A DNA stretch of 64,000 nt from JAXLQL01 sp046331625 (GTDB lineage Bacteria > Acidobacteriota > Terriglobia > Bryobacterales > Bryobacteraceae), in the NCBI GenBank assembly GCA_046331625.1, contig JAXLQL010000028.1:1-64000 (forward strand), written 5' to 3'. Made by a program: the position numbers and the translations under genes. The notes beneath the pieces are model-generated. The model did not search any database, was not told the origin of the DNA, and saw nothing but the letters and a program-made list of their open reading frames with translations. Of the stretch, positions 52,120-60,472 are shown one piece after another (position 1 is the stretch's first letter; each line of letters starts with the position of its first letter).

Positions 52120-53016
52120 ATGGGACAGTTCGACATTTCCTTCAAGGCGCTCGCCGAGCGGTCGCCACACCGCATCATCCGCGTTATCGGACACCATCGT
52201 ATCGGCTCGGACGCCGTTGTAGTCCCAGTCGACCGCGAAGTAGCGGTTCCATTGAAGTCCGTGGATCAAGCCTTCGTCGTCGAGGACAAGGGCGAGCGCT
52301 GGGTGGAACACTTCGAAGCCGAGGTCGGGCTGTCGGCCGAGGATCGCCGCGCCATCGTCGATCGCGCGGACCTGCTTCGAATGAAGTCGGGGCTTCCCGT
52401 GTGGACCACCGTCGTGCTCATGTCGCGGCATCGGGGTCCAGCGCGCCCGCCTCGCACGCTTCGATCGCGTGATGGCTCATTGACCGTTACGCTGCGTCCG
52501 CGCTGGGTAAAGCTGTGGGAGATTCCCGCGGCCAAATTGGTGGAGGACGATGTACAGGCGCTGCCGTGGGTAGCCGCCCTTCGCGCGCGCCCGGGCGAGG
52601 TCGAAGCCGCCATTGAACGCATCAAAGCAGTTCGCGACTCCGAACTCCGGGGGCGTCTCAGCGCCGAGATGACCGCGCTCTCGCACCTGCAGTATGGTAA
52701 AGATGAAGTAGCAATCCTTCGAAAGAAATTCCAAATGGTGACCAGCAAGCAGATCTTCGATTCGACGCCGTTGGCCGAGGAAGCGATCGAGTACGGCAAG
52801 TCGTTGGGCCGCGAAGAGGGCCTCGAAAAGGGTCGGCAGGGACTCCTCCGCCTCATCAACCAGATCGTCTACAGCCGAGTTCCCGGATACGATACCGCGT
52901 GGCTGGAACGCATCGCCGACATAGACAAACTTGGCAACATCTCGACCGAATTGATCGCCGCCCCCGATGCCAAGGCTTGCCGCAACATCCTCGCGCGCCA
53001 CAAGTCGCGCCGCTAG
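52120..53016 (+). CDS. Rpn/PD-(D/E)XK nuclease-like protein, second paralogue
   Basis: 298 aa with an ordinary ATG behind GGGAGCGA. Regions shared with the first copy are MGQFDISFKALAER, AVPLKSVDQ, HFEAEVGLSAEDRR, KSGLPVWTTVVLMSR and LSHLQYGKDEV. Putative active-site acidic residues (VDQ Asp, FEAE Glu) are kept in both. The C-terminal tail has fewer Gly-Arg units than the first copy (GREEGLEKGRQ). It could be an Rpn-type nuclease or a related domain; the role is unknown. Confidence 0.65.
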   Translation: MGQFDISFKALAERSPHRIIRVIGHHRIGSDAVVVPVDREVAVPLKSVDQAFVVEDKGERWVEHFEAEVGLSAEDRRAIVDRADLLRMKSGLPVWTTVVLMSRHRGPARPPRTLRSRDGSLTVTLRPRWVKLWEIPAAKLVEDDVQALPWVAALRARPGEVEAAIERIKAVRDSELRGRLSAEMTALSHLQYGKDEVAILRKKFQMVTSKQIFDSTPLAEEAIEYGKSLGREEGLEKGRQGLLRLINQIVYSRVPGYDTAWLERIADIDKLGNISTELIAAPDAKACRNILARHKSRR

Positions 53017-53092
53017 CGGCTATCGCCGGTATTCACGCCCTCTCCGCTCGTGATAGCGTGGAAGATGGAAACTCACATTCCTGGGAGGACCC

Positions 53093-55525
53093 TTGCCGCG
53101 CGGCGCCCTGATCTTCGTCTGCCTCGCCTCCGCCTTCGCAGCGGACCCCACCGCTGTCTTCTCGTTCGTCAAGAAGAACTGCGTCGCCTGCCACAACTCC
53201 TCGATGACCTCGGGTGACGTCAACTTCACCTCGCTCCTCACTCCCGAGTCGTTCGACGCTCGCCGCGAAACTTGGGAGCGCACAGTCTCCAAGCTCGAGA
53301 CTGGCCAGATGCCGCCGCCCACTTCGCCCAAGCCTCCCGCCGCCGAAGTCACCGCCGTGACCAAGTGGCTCACCGCCGAGTTCGCCCGCCAGGACCGCAC
53401 TGCCAAGCCCGACCCCGGCCGCGTCACCGCCCGCCGCCTCAATCGCAACGAGTACAACAACACCATCCGTGACTTGCTCGGCGTCGAGATCCGCCCGGCC
53501 GACAATTTCCCGAATGACGAAACCGCATTCGGCTTCGACAACATCGGCGACGCGCTCACGCTCCCCTCGGTGCTCCTCGAAAAGTACCTCTACGCCGCCG
53601 AGCGCTCGGTTCGCACCGCTGTCTTTGGTCCGGAAAAGCTCGCGCCGGCCGCGGTTCATTACTCATCGCCGGTGCGGCTCAACTTCTCGCGCGGCAAAGC
53701 CGTACTCCCCGACCTCACCGATTACGACCTCACCGGACTGAGCACGCTCCACTCGATGCATAACCTCCATCGCTTCCCCGTCGATGGCGAGTACAGCTTC
53801 CGCGTCGTGCTCAACGGCCACCGCCCCAATCAATCCGAACCCGTGCATCCGGCTCTGTGGATCGATGGCAAGATAATCCGCGAGTTCGAAGTCGACGCCA
53901 CCGATCTCGAAGGCCAAATCGTCGAAACGCGCACGGCCGTGACCGCGGGCGAGCACCTCGTGTCGGTCGCGTACTTGAAGGCGTATCACGGCCTGCCGCC
54001 GAGCTACAACGGACCCGAACCTTCCAAACGCCCCGCGGTCGCGCTCATTTCCGCCCGCGGCAAGCTCACCGAGCAGGATATCGAGACGCTTCGCAAGTAC
54101 GGAACCCGAATCAAGACCGACGCCATCGAAACTCGCGTCGACCATCGCTTCGAGTCGCTCGACATCGGCGGTCCGTTCACGCAGCCCTCCGGTCCCAAGC
54201 CCCAGAGCACCAAGCTCGTCTTCGTGTGCGCCGAGCAGACCGATGCCTGCGCTTCGAAGATCGTCTCCACCTTCGCGCGCCGCGCCTTCCGCCGGCCGGT
54301 GCCCGCCACGGAAGCCGCTCCGTTCGTCAACATCTACACCTTGGCCCGCAAGCAAGGCGACAGCTTCCAGGAAGGGATCGCCGCCGCGCTCCAGGGGATC
54401 CTGGTCTCACCCCACTTCCTCTTCCGCATCGAGCGCGATCGCACGCCCGCGGCCAGCCGCGCCTATGGCCCCGTAGATGATTTCGAACTCGCCTCGCGCC
54501 TCTCGTATTTCCTCTGGGCCACCATGCCTGACTCCGAACTGCTCGCCGCCGCCGAACAGCGCAAGCTCCGGCAACCGGCCGCGCTCGCGGCGCAGGTCCG
54601 CCGCATGCTGCGTGATCCCAAGTCGCGCGCCTTGGTCGAGAATTTCGCCGGCCAATGGCTGCAGTTCCGCAATATCGATGTCGTCAAGCCCGACTCGGAA
54701 AAGTTCCGCGAGTTCGACGATAGCCTCCGCTACTCGATGCGCCGCGAGACCGAGCTGTTCCTCGAGAATCTGATTCGGGAAGACCGCAGCGTGCTCGAAA
54801 TCGTCGACGCCAAACACAGCTACCTCGACGAACGCCTAGCTCGCTTCTACGGCGTCCCAGGCATCCGTGGACCCGAGTTCCGCAAGGTCGACATGAGCGG
54901 CACGCGCCGCGGCGGCGGGGTCCTCGCGCAGGGCAGCATCCTCACCATCTCGTCCTACTCCACGCGGACTTCGCCAGTGCTGCGCGGCAAATGGATCCTC
55001 GAGAATCTTCTCGACTCACCGCCGCCCCCGCCGCCTCCCGCGGTCCCCTCGCTCGACGAGACCAAGATGCCTGAGGGCGCATCGCTGCGCCAGCAAATGG
55101 AGCAGCACCGCAAGAATCCCGCCTGCGCTTCGTGCCACTCGCGCCTCGACCCGCTCGGCTTTGGACTCGAAAACTTCAACGCCATCGGCCAGTGGCGCGA
55201 CAAAGACGGAGCCGCGGCGGTGGACGCCTCGGGAACGCTGGGCACGCGCAGCTTCACCGGACCATCCGAGTTGAAAGGCCTCGTCCTGTCCGATCGCGAC
55301 GCGTTCGTGCGAGGTCTCACCGGCAAGCTCCTTACTTATGCGCTAGGCCGCGGACTCGAACGTCCCGATCGCCGTATCGTGAACGACATCTCGTCCCGCT
55401 TGCCCGCCCGTAACTATTCCTTCTCGGCGCTCGTCCTCGAGATCGTGGAGAGCCTGCCGTTCCAGAACCGCCGCGTCGCCGATCCCCTTCGCACTTCCGT
55501 CCGCACCGGAGATTCCGCGCAATGA
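53093..55525 (+). CDS. DUF1592-type exported protein with a cytochrome-c-like N-terminus
   Basis: 810 aa starting with TTG behind GGGAGGA (about 5 nt spacing). A signal peptide (about 1-17) precedes a haem c motif CVACH (Cys30, Cys33, His34). Then come the DUF1587 (RRLNRNEYNNTIRDLLG), DUF1595, DUF1592 (DDFELASRLSYFLWATMPD), DUF1588 (LDERLARFYGVPG...GSILTISSYSTRTSPVLRG) and DUF1585 blocks, with a second CASCHSRLDPLGFGLENF motif. These are found in Planctomycetes and Acidobacteria. An oxidative role in polymer breakdown is only a suggestion. It is coupled by ATGA to the DUF1552 gene. Confidence 0.9.
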   Translation: MPRGALIFVCLASAFAADPTAVFSFVKKNCVACHNSSMTSGDVNFTSLLTPESFDARRETWERTVSKLETGQMPPPTSPKPPAAEVTAVTKWLTAEFARQDRTAKPDPGRVTARRLNRNEYNNTIRDLLGVEIRPADNFPNDETAFGFDNIGDALTLPSVLLEKYLYAAERSVRTAVFGPEKLAPAAVHYSSPVRLNFSRGKAVLPDLTDYDLTGLSTLHSMHNLHRFPVDGEYSFRVVLNGHRPNQSEPVHPALWIDGKIIREFEVDATDLEGQIVETRTAVTAGEHLVSVAYLKAYHGLPPSYNGPEPSKRPAVALISARGKLTEQDIETLRKYGTRIKTDAIETRVDHRFESLDIGGPFTQPSGPKPQSTKLVFVCAEQTDACASKIVSTFARRAFRRPVPATEAAPFVNIYTLARKQGDSFQEGIAAALQGILVSPHFLFRIERDRTPAASRAYGPVDDFELASRLSYFLWATMPDSELLAAAEQRKLRQPAALAAQVRRMLRDPKSRALVENFAGQWLQFRNIDVVKPDSEKFREFDDSLRYSMRRETELFLENLIREDRSVLEIVDAKHSYLDERLARFYGVPGIRGPEFRKVDMSGTRRGGGVLAQGSILTISSYSTRTSPVLRGKWILENLLDSPPPPPPPAVPSLDETKMPEGASLRQQMEQHRKNPACASCHSRLDPLGFGLENFNAIGQWRDKDGAAAVDASGTLGTRSFTGPSELKGLVLSDRDAFVRGLTGKLLTYALGRGLERPDRRIVNDISSRLPARNYSFSALVLEIVESLPFQNRRVADPLRTSVRTGDSAQ

Positions 55526-56853
55526 ACTTCCTGACGAAAAAACATATTTCCCGCCGCGCGTTGTTGCGTGGCGCTGGCGTCGCCGTAGCCATGCCGTGGC
55601 TCGACGCGATGAGGCCCGCGCTGGCGGCTCCTCGCGGCGCCGTGCAAGCCAACCGGATCGCGGTCGTCTACGTGCCCAATGGCATCATGATGAATCAGTG
55701 GCTGCCCGCCGCTACCGGCAGTAGCTTCGAATTCACTCGCGTCCTGAAGCCGCTCGAGCGCTTCCGCTCCGACATCACCGTCGTCTCCGGACTCTCCAAT
55801 CTCGCCGCCGAAAAGGCCAAGGGCGGCGGACATGCCAAAGCCTCGGGCAGCTTCCTTTCGAGCGCTCCTCCCAAGTACACCGCGGGCGCTGACGTACGCG
55901 CCGGGATCACCTTTGACCAAGTAGCCGCCAAGCACTTCGCCGCCGATACGCGAGTCCCTTCGCTGCAACTCGGCTGCGAAGACGCACGCATGATCGGCAA
56001 TTGCGATACCGGATCGAGCTGCGCGTACACGAACACGCTTTCCTGGAAAGACGCCGACACTCCGCTGCAGGTGGAAGTGAATCCGCGCTCGGTGTTCGAG
56101 CGCCTTTTCGGCACGGTGGACCCGAGTCTCGACGCCGCCACGCGCGCCCGCCGCGCGCTTTACAAGAAGAGCATCCTCGACGCCACGCGCGAACAGACTC
56201 GGTCACTCGTAGCCACACTCGGAGCGGCCGACAAGCGCAAGCTCGACGAATACCTCACTTCGATACGCGAAGTGGAAACCCGCATCGCCAAGGCCGAGAG
56301 CGATCCCGAGATTCCGCTCGGCACGAAGCCATCGGGCATTCCGTTCCTCTATTCCGAATACGTGAAGCTGATGTTCGATCTGCAGGTGATCGCCTTCCAA
56401 GCCGACATCACTCGCGTCTCCACGATGATGCTTGGGCGCGAAGGCAGCGTGCGCGTGTACCCCGAAATCGGCGTGCCCGATCCGCATCACCCGCTCACTC
56501 ATCATCGCGGCCACCCGGACTTCATCGAGAAGGTGACCAAGATCAACTGCTACCACGTCGAGTTGTTCTCTTATTTCGTGGAGAAAATGAAGTCCACGCA
56601 AGATGCGGACGGCACTCTACTCGATCACGCATCGCTCCTGTACGGAGGCGCACTCAGCGACGGCAATCAGCACTCGAACCACAACCTGCCGCTGGTGGTG
56701 GCGGGCCACGCTGGCGGTCTCCGCGGAGGACGCCACGTGCAGGCGGCGCCCAAGACGCCGGCTGCGAACCTCTTCCTCAATTTCCTCGATCGGTCAGGAG
56801 TGTCGGCCGAGAGCTTCGGCGACAGCACCGGCAAGCTCGACCTCAACGGGTAG
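55522..56853 (+). CDS. DUF1552 family exported protein
   Basis: 443 aa. The twin-arginine signal is SRRALLRGAGVAVAMPWLDAM. The DUF1552 pattern includes IAVVYVPNGIMMNQW, GLSNLAAEKAKGGGHAKASGSFL (core GGGHAKASGSF) and a C-terminal GGALSDGNQHSNHNLPLVVAG, which resembles alkaline-phosphatase-like DUF1501 relatives. The final part (NLFLNFLDRSGV) is typical. It is always found next to DUF1592 genes and is assumed to be its exported partner. Confidence 0.9.
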   Translation: MNFLTKKHISRRALLRGAGVAVAMPWLDAMRPALAAPRGAVQANRIAVVYVPNGIMMNQWLPAATGSSFEFTRVLKPLERFRSDITVVSGLSNLAAEKAKGGGHAKASGSFLSSAPPKYTAGADVRAGITFDQVAAKHFAADTRVPSLQLGCEDARMIGNCDTGSSCAYTNTLSWKDADTPLQVEVNPRSVFERLFGTVDPSLDAATRARRALYKKSILDATREQTRSLVATLGAADKRKLDEYLTSIREVETRIAKAESDPEIPLGTKPSGIPFLYSEYVKLMFDLQVIAFQADITRVSTMMLGREGSVRVYPEIGVPDPHHPLTHHRGHPDFIEKVTKINCYHVELFSYFVEKMKSTQDADGTLLDHASLLYGGALSDGNQHSNHNLPLVVAGHAGGLRGGRHVQAAPKTPAANLFLNFLDRSGVSAESFGDSTGKLDLNG

Positions 56854-57245
56854 AAGGCTTGGTACGCCGGGCCTGCGGTCACGCCTCCGTTCGCCGCGGC
56901 GGGCATCATTCAATCTTTCGCACTCTTGGGACCAGCACAGGAGTCTCCAGACCCCAACCGCGGTAGTCTGGGATTTGCGGCGAAGTTAACGACATGAGCG
57001 CTGACATTCACGCTCAATGGTCAAATACTGCTCGTAGCGTAACGGCTTTACCACCGAATCTTCTCTAGAATCCGTCCGCCACGTCAGTCGGCTTGGTGGT
57101 ATAGACATCGGGCCGATGCTCAGTCTTCGTCCTCTAGGTCAGATCACCGGAGAGTGGCGATCCCAACAACCGACAGCATATGCCAACTGCATGGATAAAA
57201 AAGGGCAAGCCGACCGTGGCCATGGGCAGAAACGGCCGGAGGGAC
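56854..57245. other. Intergenic region between DUF1552 and the propeller gene
   Basis: 392 nt between convergent genes. I see no gene with a ribosome site, no strong terminator hairpin and no repeat of the 40-bp family. Confidence 0.5.
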
Positions 57246-58235
57246 TCAGGGCTTGAATCTTGCCAATGCGCTGGCGTTCGGTTCCAGCCATGTCAGCGAT
57301 GTCATATCGGTGGTGCTGACAAGCCTGTTTCCATCGCACCCGAAGAGCATACCCCACCGTCCATTCCCTGGAGCAAACGACCAGGTATCACGGTCCCGCG
57401 CTAACACATATATACCCCATCCTCGTTCACCATTTGCGGTTTTATGGTCCGTACTCACGAACACCTGGCCGTCATCACACATTGCTATGCCAGGCATCCC
57501 GATAGTAGAGGGAGTGTTGAACCGTCCGGTTACAGTGCCATCGAGTGCAAATTCCGTGTACACACCGGTTGCCTCGGAGTACCAACCAACGCGACCTTTC
57601 GAAGCTGCGAGGTAAGAATTCTCGCTGGGATGGGTAAAGCCGAGCTTGCGCACAAGGCTTCGTCGAGGAACAGATGATCCAATCAATCGTCCGGACTGAT
57701 CAAAGCGCCGCAATACGTCGTGATCAGGTACTTCTTTTCCTCCGATCAGCTCAGTACCTACCATCCATATGGTCCCGTCCGACGCTACCGTCAACGCGCG
57801 CGGAGCAAATGGAGAAAGCTGCACAAGTTTCTGCTGACGACCGTCACGAGAAATCAGCGCCAGAAAACTTGTAGCCTTGGAATCGTCCGAGTATGCCGAC
57901 CCAGCAACGGCCAACGATCCATCGGGACCGGCGGCGAAGCGACCGCTGTATATGTTAACCAAGCGCGCCCCTGGAATGCTCAACGTTTGGCTCCTGGTAT
58001 TGTTGAGTCGGTCCAAGGTAATGAGCATTGGTGCCTCGGATTTTGCGTCTCTCACTGACACCAATGTTCCCCAACTCCAGATTGACACCGACTCTCCAGG
58101 TTGAAAGGGGGCGGGGATCGTATCCGTGCGTGTGAACGGGTCGACAGACGGCGTTCCTGTAGAGGGCTGACCGTTCAAGAGAGTGAAATGCGATATTGCA
58201 ACCGCGGCTAGTAGCCGCAAGAGTTTGATGTTCAT
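57246..58235 (-). CDS. Exported beta-propeller-like protein, partner of the Cys-rich protein
   Basis: 329 aa. A signal peptide (about 1-22, LLAAVAISHFTLLNGQ) is followed by repeats with propeller character (RFAAGPDGSLAVAG, LTVASDGTIWMVG, IAMCDDGQVFVSTD, LVSTTDMTSLTWLE). Its ATG has AAGGAG 9 nt upstream. It follows the Cys-rich gene by 46 nt on the same strand, so both are probably driven by the promoter at 58904-58932. I do not recognise a specific enzyme family. Confidence 0.65.
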   Translation of the reverse strand: MNIKLLRLLAAVAISHFTLLNGQPSTGTPSVDPFTRTDTIPAPFQPGESVSIWSWGTLVSVRDAKSEAPMLITLDRLNNTRSQTLSIPGARLVNIYSGRFAAGPDGSLAVAGSAYSDDSKATSFLALISRDGRQQKLVQLSPFAPRALTVASDGTIWMVGTELIGGKEVPDHDVLRRFDQSGRLIGSSVPRRSLVRKLGFTHPSENSYLAASKGRVGWYSEATGVYTEFALDGTVTGRFNTPSTIGMPGIAMCDDGQVFVSTDHKTANGERGWGIYVLARDRDTWSFAPGNGRWGMLFGCDGNRLVSTTDMTSLTWLEPNASALARFKP

Positions 58236-58281
58236 GGCTCATTACTCCTTCCGGCAAATTGAATTGTAGGGAAGCTCAAGA

Positions 58282-58860
58282 CTACTGCGTGGGGCAAGTG
58301 AATGGGTAGGTGCAACTATCGCAAGTCTTGATGTTGCATCCGCACCACCAGACCTCCCCACAATAGCTCCCATTTTGGCACGTCCCACCGCACTGGCTTC
58401 CGTAGCCATAGTCAATCCTAGGATAGGAAACGGTCCCGTAGCAGGTCTGGCCTCCCGTGACGCAATTCGCGTAATCGTAGACCCAATAAGAGCCGGCACA
58501 TGTGCTCGTGTTGCATTGGGCGGACACCGTTGGGATGCTCACCATCTTCAACAGACGATCCCACCATGCAGTTTGCCGATTGTCAGAACCGCACTTAAAC
58601 TTGGTATTCCGGCGCTTTTCTAGCAAGCTACGCCATGAGTAGAGTGGGTTCGGTGACAAACCATCGAAAAGGGTGGCCAGTTGCTCGCCTGAAGGGCGGG
58701 CAAATGTGTGAGTGATTCGATTCGCCTGCGCGATCGGAAGTGGGGTTGGGGTTGGTTCTGGAGCGGTCGTCGCAGTGAAGTCAGGTGTTAGGAGAGCGAC
58801 CGCACCGATCAAGATCAATGGGATGGCAATCAGCGTGCCCAGTATTCGCCTTGTGTTCAT
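58282..58860 (-). CDS. Cysteine-rich exported protein
   Basis: 192 aa. The N-terminal helix (LGTLIAIPLILIGAVALLTP, about residues 7-26) anchors or exports it. A variable linker with a TPTPLP run follows. A second segment reading VSIPTVSAQC looks like a cleavage-like site, after which about 65 residues contain 12 cysteines in CxxxC, CGGTC, CGxxxxCGC and CxxC groupings together with many Tyr, Trp and Gly. This is compatible with a disulfide- or metal-rich secreted peptide. No family is recognised. The ATG has GGAGG 6 nt upstream. Confidence 0.6.
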   Translation of the reverse strand: MNTRRILGTLIAIPLILIGAVALLTPDFTATTAPEPTPTPLPIAQANRITHTFARPSGEQLATLFDGLSPNPLYSWRSLLEKRRNTKFKCGSDNRQTAWWDRLLKMVSIPTVSAQCNTSTCAGSYWVYDYANCVTGGQTCYGTVSYPRIDYGYGSQCGGTCQNGSYCGEVWWCGCNIKTCDSCTYPFTCPTQ

Positions 58861-58894
58861 AACAGCCTCCAAGGTACCGAAACAGGGACATCCG

Positions 58895-58932
58895 ACACTC
58901 GCGAGTGTACTCCGATTGATTGACCGAGTCAA
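58895..58932 (-). promoter_or_regulatory. Near-consensus promoter overlapped by a 14-bp perfect palindrome
   Basis: The minus strand reads TTGACT (58927-58932), 17 nt, TACACT (58904-58909): an almost ideal housekeeping promoter. ACACTCGCGAGTGT (58895-58908) is a perfect dyad that covers most of the -10 box. A repressor binding there would block transcription of the Cys-rich and propeller genes. Confidence 0.65.
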
Positions 58933-59217
58933 TGGGGTTGTTGCAGTTTGTGTGGCATTGTGAATGTGAGGTTCGTCACGCAAACGCAGTGCCCCTCCAT
59001 GCACAATAAAGGCAAAATGTTGCAAACGGTCTGTGTGCTCAGTGCTCACATTGAGCCCATTCGTGGGGCAATCGGTACTTGGCCTTACTATGGGGCGAAG
59101 GAAGTCTATGCAATAGTTTGATACAGGAGTATTAGCACAACAAATGCCGGTTCGGCGCGTTTTAAGGCGTTCAAAAGACCGTATTCTCCACACCCGACCG
59201 GGACTTTCAGTCCCGCC
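58933..59217. other. Intergenic region with a half-element palindrome
   Basis: About 285 nt with lower GC than the surroundings. CGGGACTTTCAGTCCCG (59199-59215) is a variant of the right half of the 40-bp repeat and ends 2 nt from the iolB stop, so it could act as the iolB terminator. No gene is seen. Confidence 0.5.
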
Positions 59218-60027
59218 CTATTCCTTGATCCAAGCGTGCCGCGGATCATCCTTCCAAGCCCCATACGTCCGACCCTCCCCCGCCAGCACCCACGTGTAGT
59301 TCAGCGTATATCCAGGACACGCCGCCACCGGATGATACCCGCGCGGGATCAGCACCGTGTCGCCATGCTGCACCGGAAACGCCAAGTCGAACGGCTCCGG
59401 ATCGTCCGTATTCGTGTAGAGGCGCATGAATCCGAACCCCTGCGGAGGGTCGGTCTGAAAATAGTAGACCTCCTCCATCGGGACCTCGCCGTCTCCGAAC
59501 CGGTCATGCTTGTGCGGCGGGCAACTCGACCACCCACCCGGCTGGTTCACCGTCTCCCCGCAGATCAAGTGCGCGGCCGGAACATTATCGGCGATATGCG
59601 TGAACACCGTGCGCGTCCAGTTGTCCTTGCCAACGGTCTTCGCGACGATATCGCCGCCCTGAATCACCACCGGCGCCACGCCCGGCTTTCCCGCCGCCCC
59701 AGCGATACTGATGCGCGCTCCGCCGTTCAGTGCCCGCAACCGGATCTTGGCCTGCGTCGGCAGGTACACCATGGGGTGCGCATCACGCAGCGATGTCCGC
59801 GCCGGAATCTCAGCCGACCACCTTCCCTGCGCCGTCTCGCACGACACCTCGTACGGTCCGGTGTAGGAATCGAGCGAGATCTCCTCATCACCCGAGTCGA
59901 AGGAGTGCTCGCGCAGGTTGCCGCCCAACTCGGCGATCGAAAACGACAGATATTTGAGCTCGCGGCCTCGTTGCGCGATCGGATACACGCCCGGCTTCTC
60001 ACCCGGCGACTTGATGTGCAGAGTCAT
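59218..60027 (-). CDS. iolB: 5-deoxy-glucuronate isomerase
   Basis: 269-aa cytosolic bicupin isomerase of myo-inositol catabolism. The signature GETVNQPGGWSSCPPHKHDRF is close to the family consensus and holds the metal-binding His pair, with Glu in MEEVYYFQ and a late His in GYHPVAACPG completing the set. No other iol gene is in the window, so it may work with a dispersed pathway. A TATACT box ends 7 nt before the ATG. Confidence 0.9.
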   Translation of the reverse strand: MTLHIKSPGEKPGVYPIAQRGRELKYLSFSIAELGGNLREHSFDSGDEEISLDSYTGPYEVSCETAQGRWSAEIPARTSLRDAHPMVYLPTQAKIRLRALNGGARISIAGAAGKPGVAPVVIQGGDIVAKTVGKDNWTRTVFTHIADNVPAAHLICGETVNQPGGWSSCPPHKHDRFGDGEVPMEEVYYFQTDPPQGFGFMRLYTNTDDPEPFDLAFPVQHGDTVLIPRGYHPVAACPGYTLNYTWVLAGEGRTYGAWKDDPRHAWIKE

Positions 60028-60034
60028 TCACCAC

Positions 60035-60040
60035 AGTATA
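60035..60040 (-). promoter_or_regulatory. -10-like box GGCTATACT before iolB
   Basis: The minus strand reads GGCTATACT, then 7 nt, then the iolB ATG. Confidence 0.45.
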
Positions 60041-60083
60041 GCCGTGGCGAATCGCTGGGCCGTGAGATCTGCCTTGCTCGAAC

Positions 60084-60395
60084 CTACGCCTTTTTCTTGC
60101 CCTTCGCCTTGCGGTTGGGATCGTGCTGCCAGCAGTACTTGCTGCCGTCAGCCGCCTTGCGCTTGCAGCGATCGCCGTCTTGCGTCTTGGCGATGCAGCG
60201 CTCGCTGTCGGGAACCGTGCTGCCCTTCTCGGCGCCCTTCGCGCCTTTGTCGGCGGCCTTCTCGGCGGCCTTCTCCGTCGCGGCGGCTTTGTCTTCCGCC
60301 TTCTTCTTCGTGCCTTGAGCAAACGAGGGAGTGCTCAGAGCCATACCGCCAGCCAGCATGGCGATCATCGCGAGTGTCGAAAGAATACGCTTCAT
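60084..60395 (-). CDS. Small exported Lys/Ala-rich protein with a Cys/His motif
   Basis: 103 aa. A signal peptide (about 1-27, ending SFAQ) is followed by a low-complexity Lys/Ala/Glu helix (about 28-60) and a C-terminal RCIAKTQDGDRC-KRKAADGSKYCWQH motif (C-x-G-C, C-x2-H spacing), then a Lys-rich tail. The motif occurs in many phage and bacterial small proteins and would suit zinc binding. Its presence behind a signal peptide is unusual. Role unknown. A TATACT box ends 6 nt before the ATG. Confidence 0.65.
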   Translation of the reverse strand: MKRILSTLAMIAMLAGGMALSTPSFAQGTKKKAEDKAAATEKAAEKAADKGAKGAEKGSTVPDSERCIAKTQDGDRCKRKAADGSKYCWQHDPNRKAKGKKKA

Positions 60396-60401
60396 GGAGT
60401 C

Positions 60402-60407
60402 AGTATA
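60402..60407 (-). promoter_or_regulatory. -10-like box TATACT before the small exported protein
   Basis: The minus strand reads GATATACT, then GACTCC, then ATG: a 6-nt gap with no ribosome site. Confidence 0.45.
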
Positions 60408-60472
60408 TCCCCGGATTCCGAAGACGCGATGAAATCGCCGTTAACTTGCACTAATCTGCAATGCCGGGCCCG

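Noticed and set aside
58904..58932. iolB or the Cys-rich operon being controlled by the half-palindrome at 59199
   Set aside because: That palindrome belongs to the dispersed repeat family and lies at the 3' end of iolB, not in a promoter.
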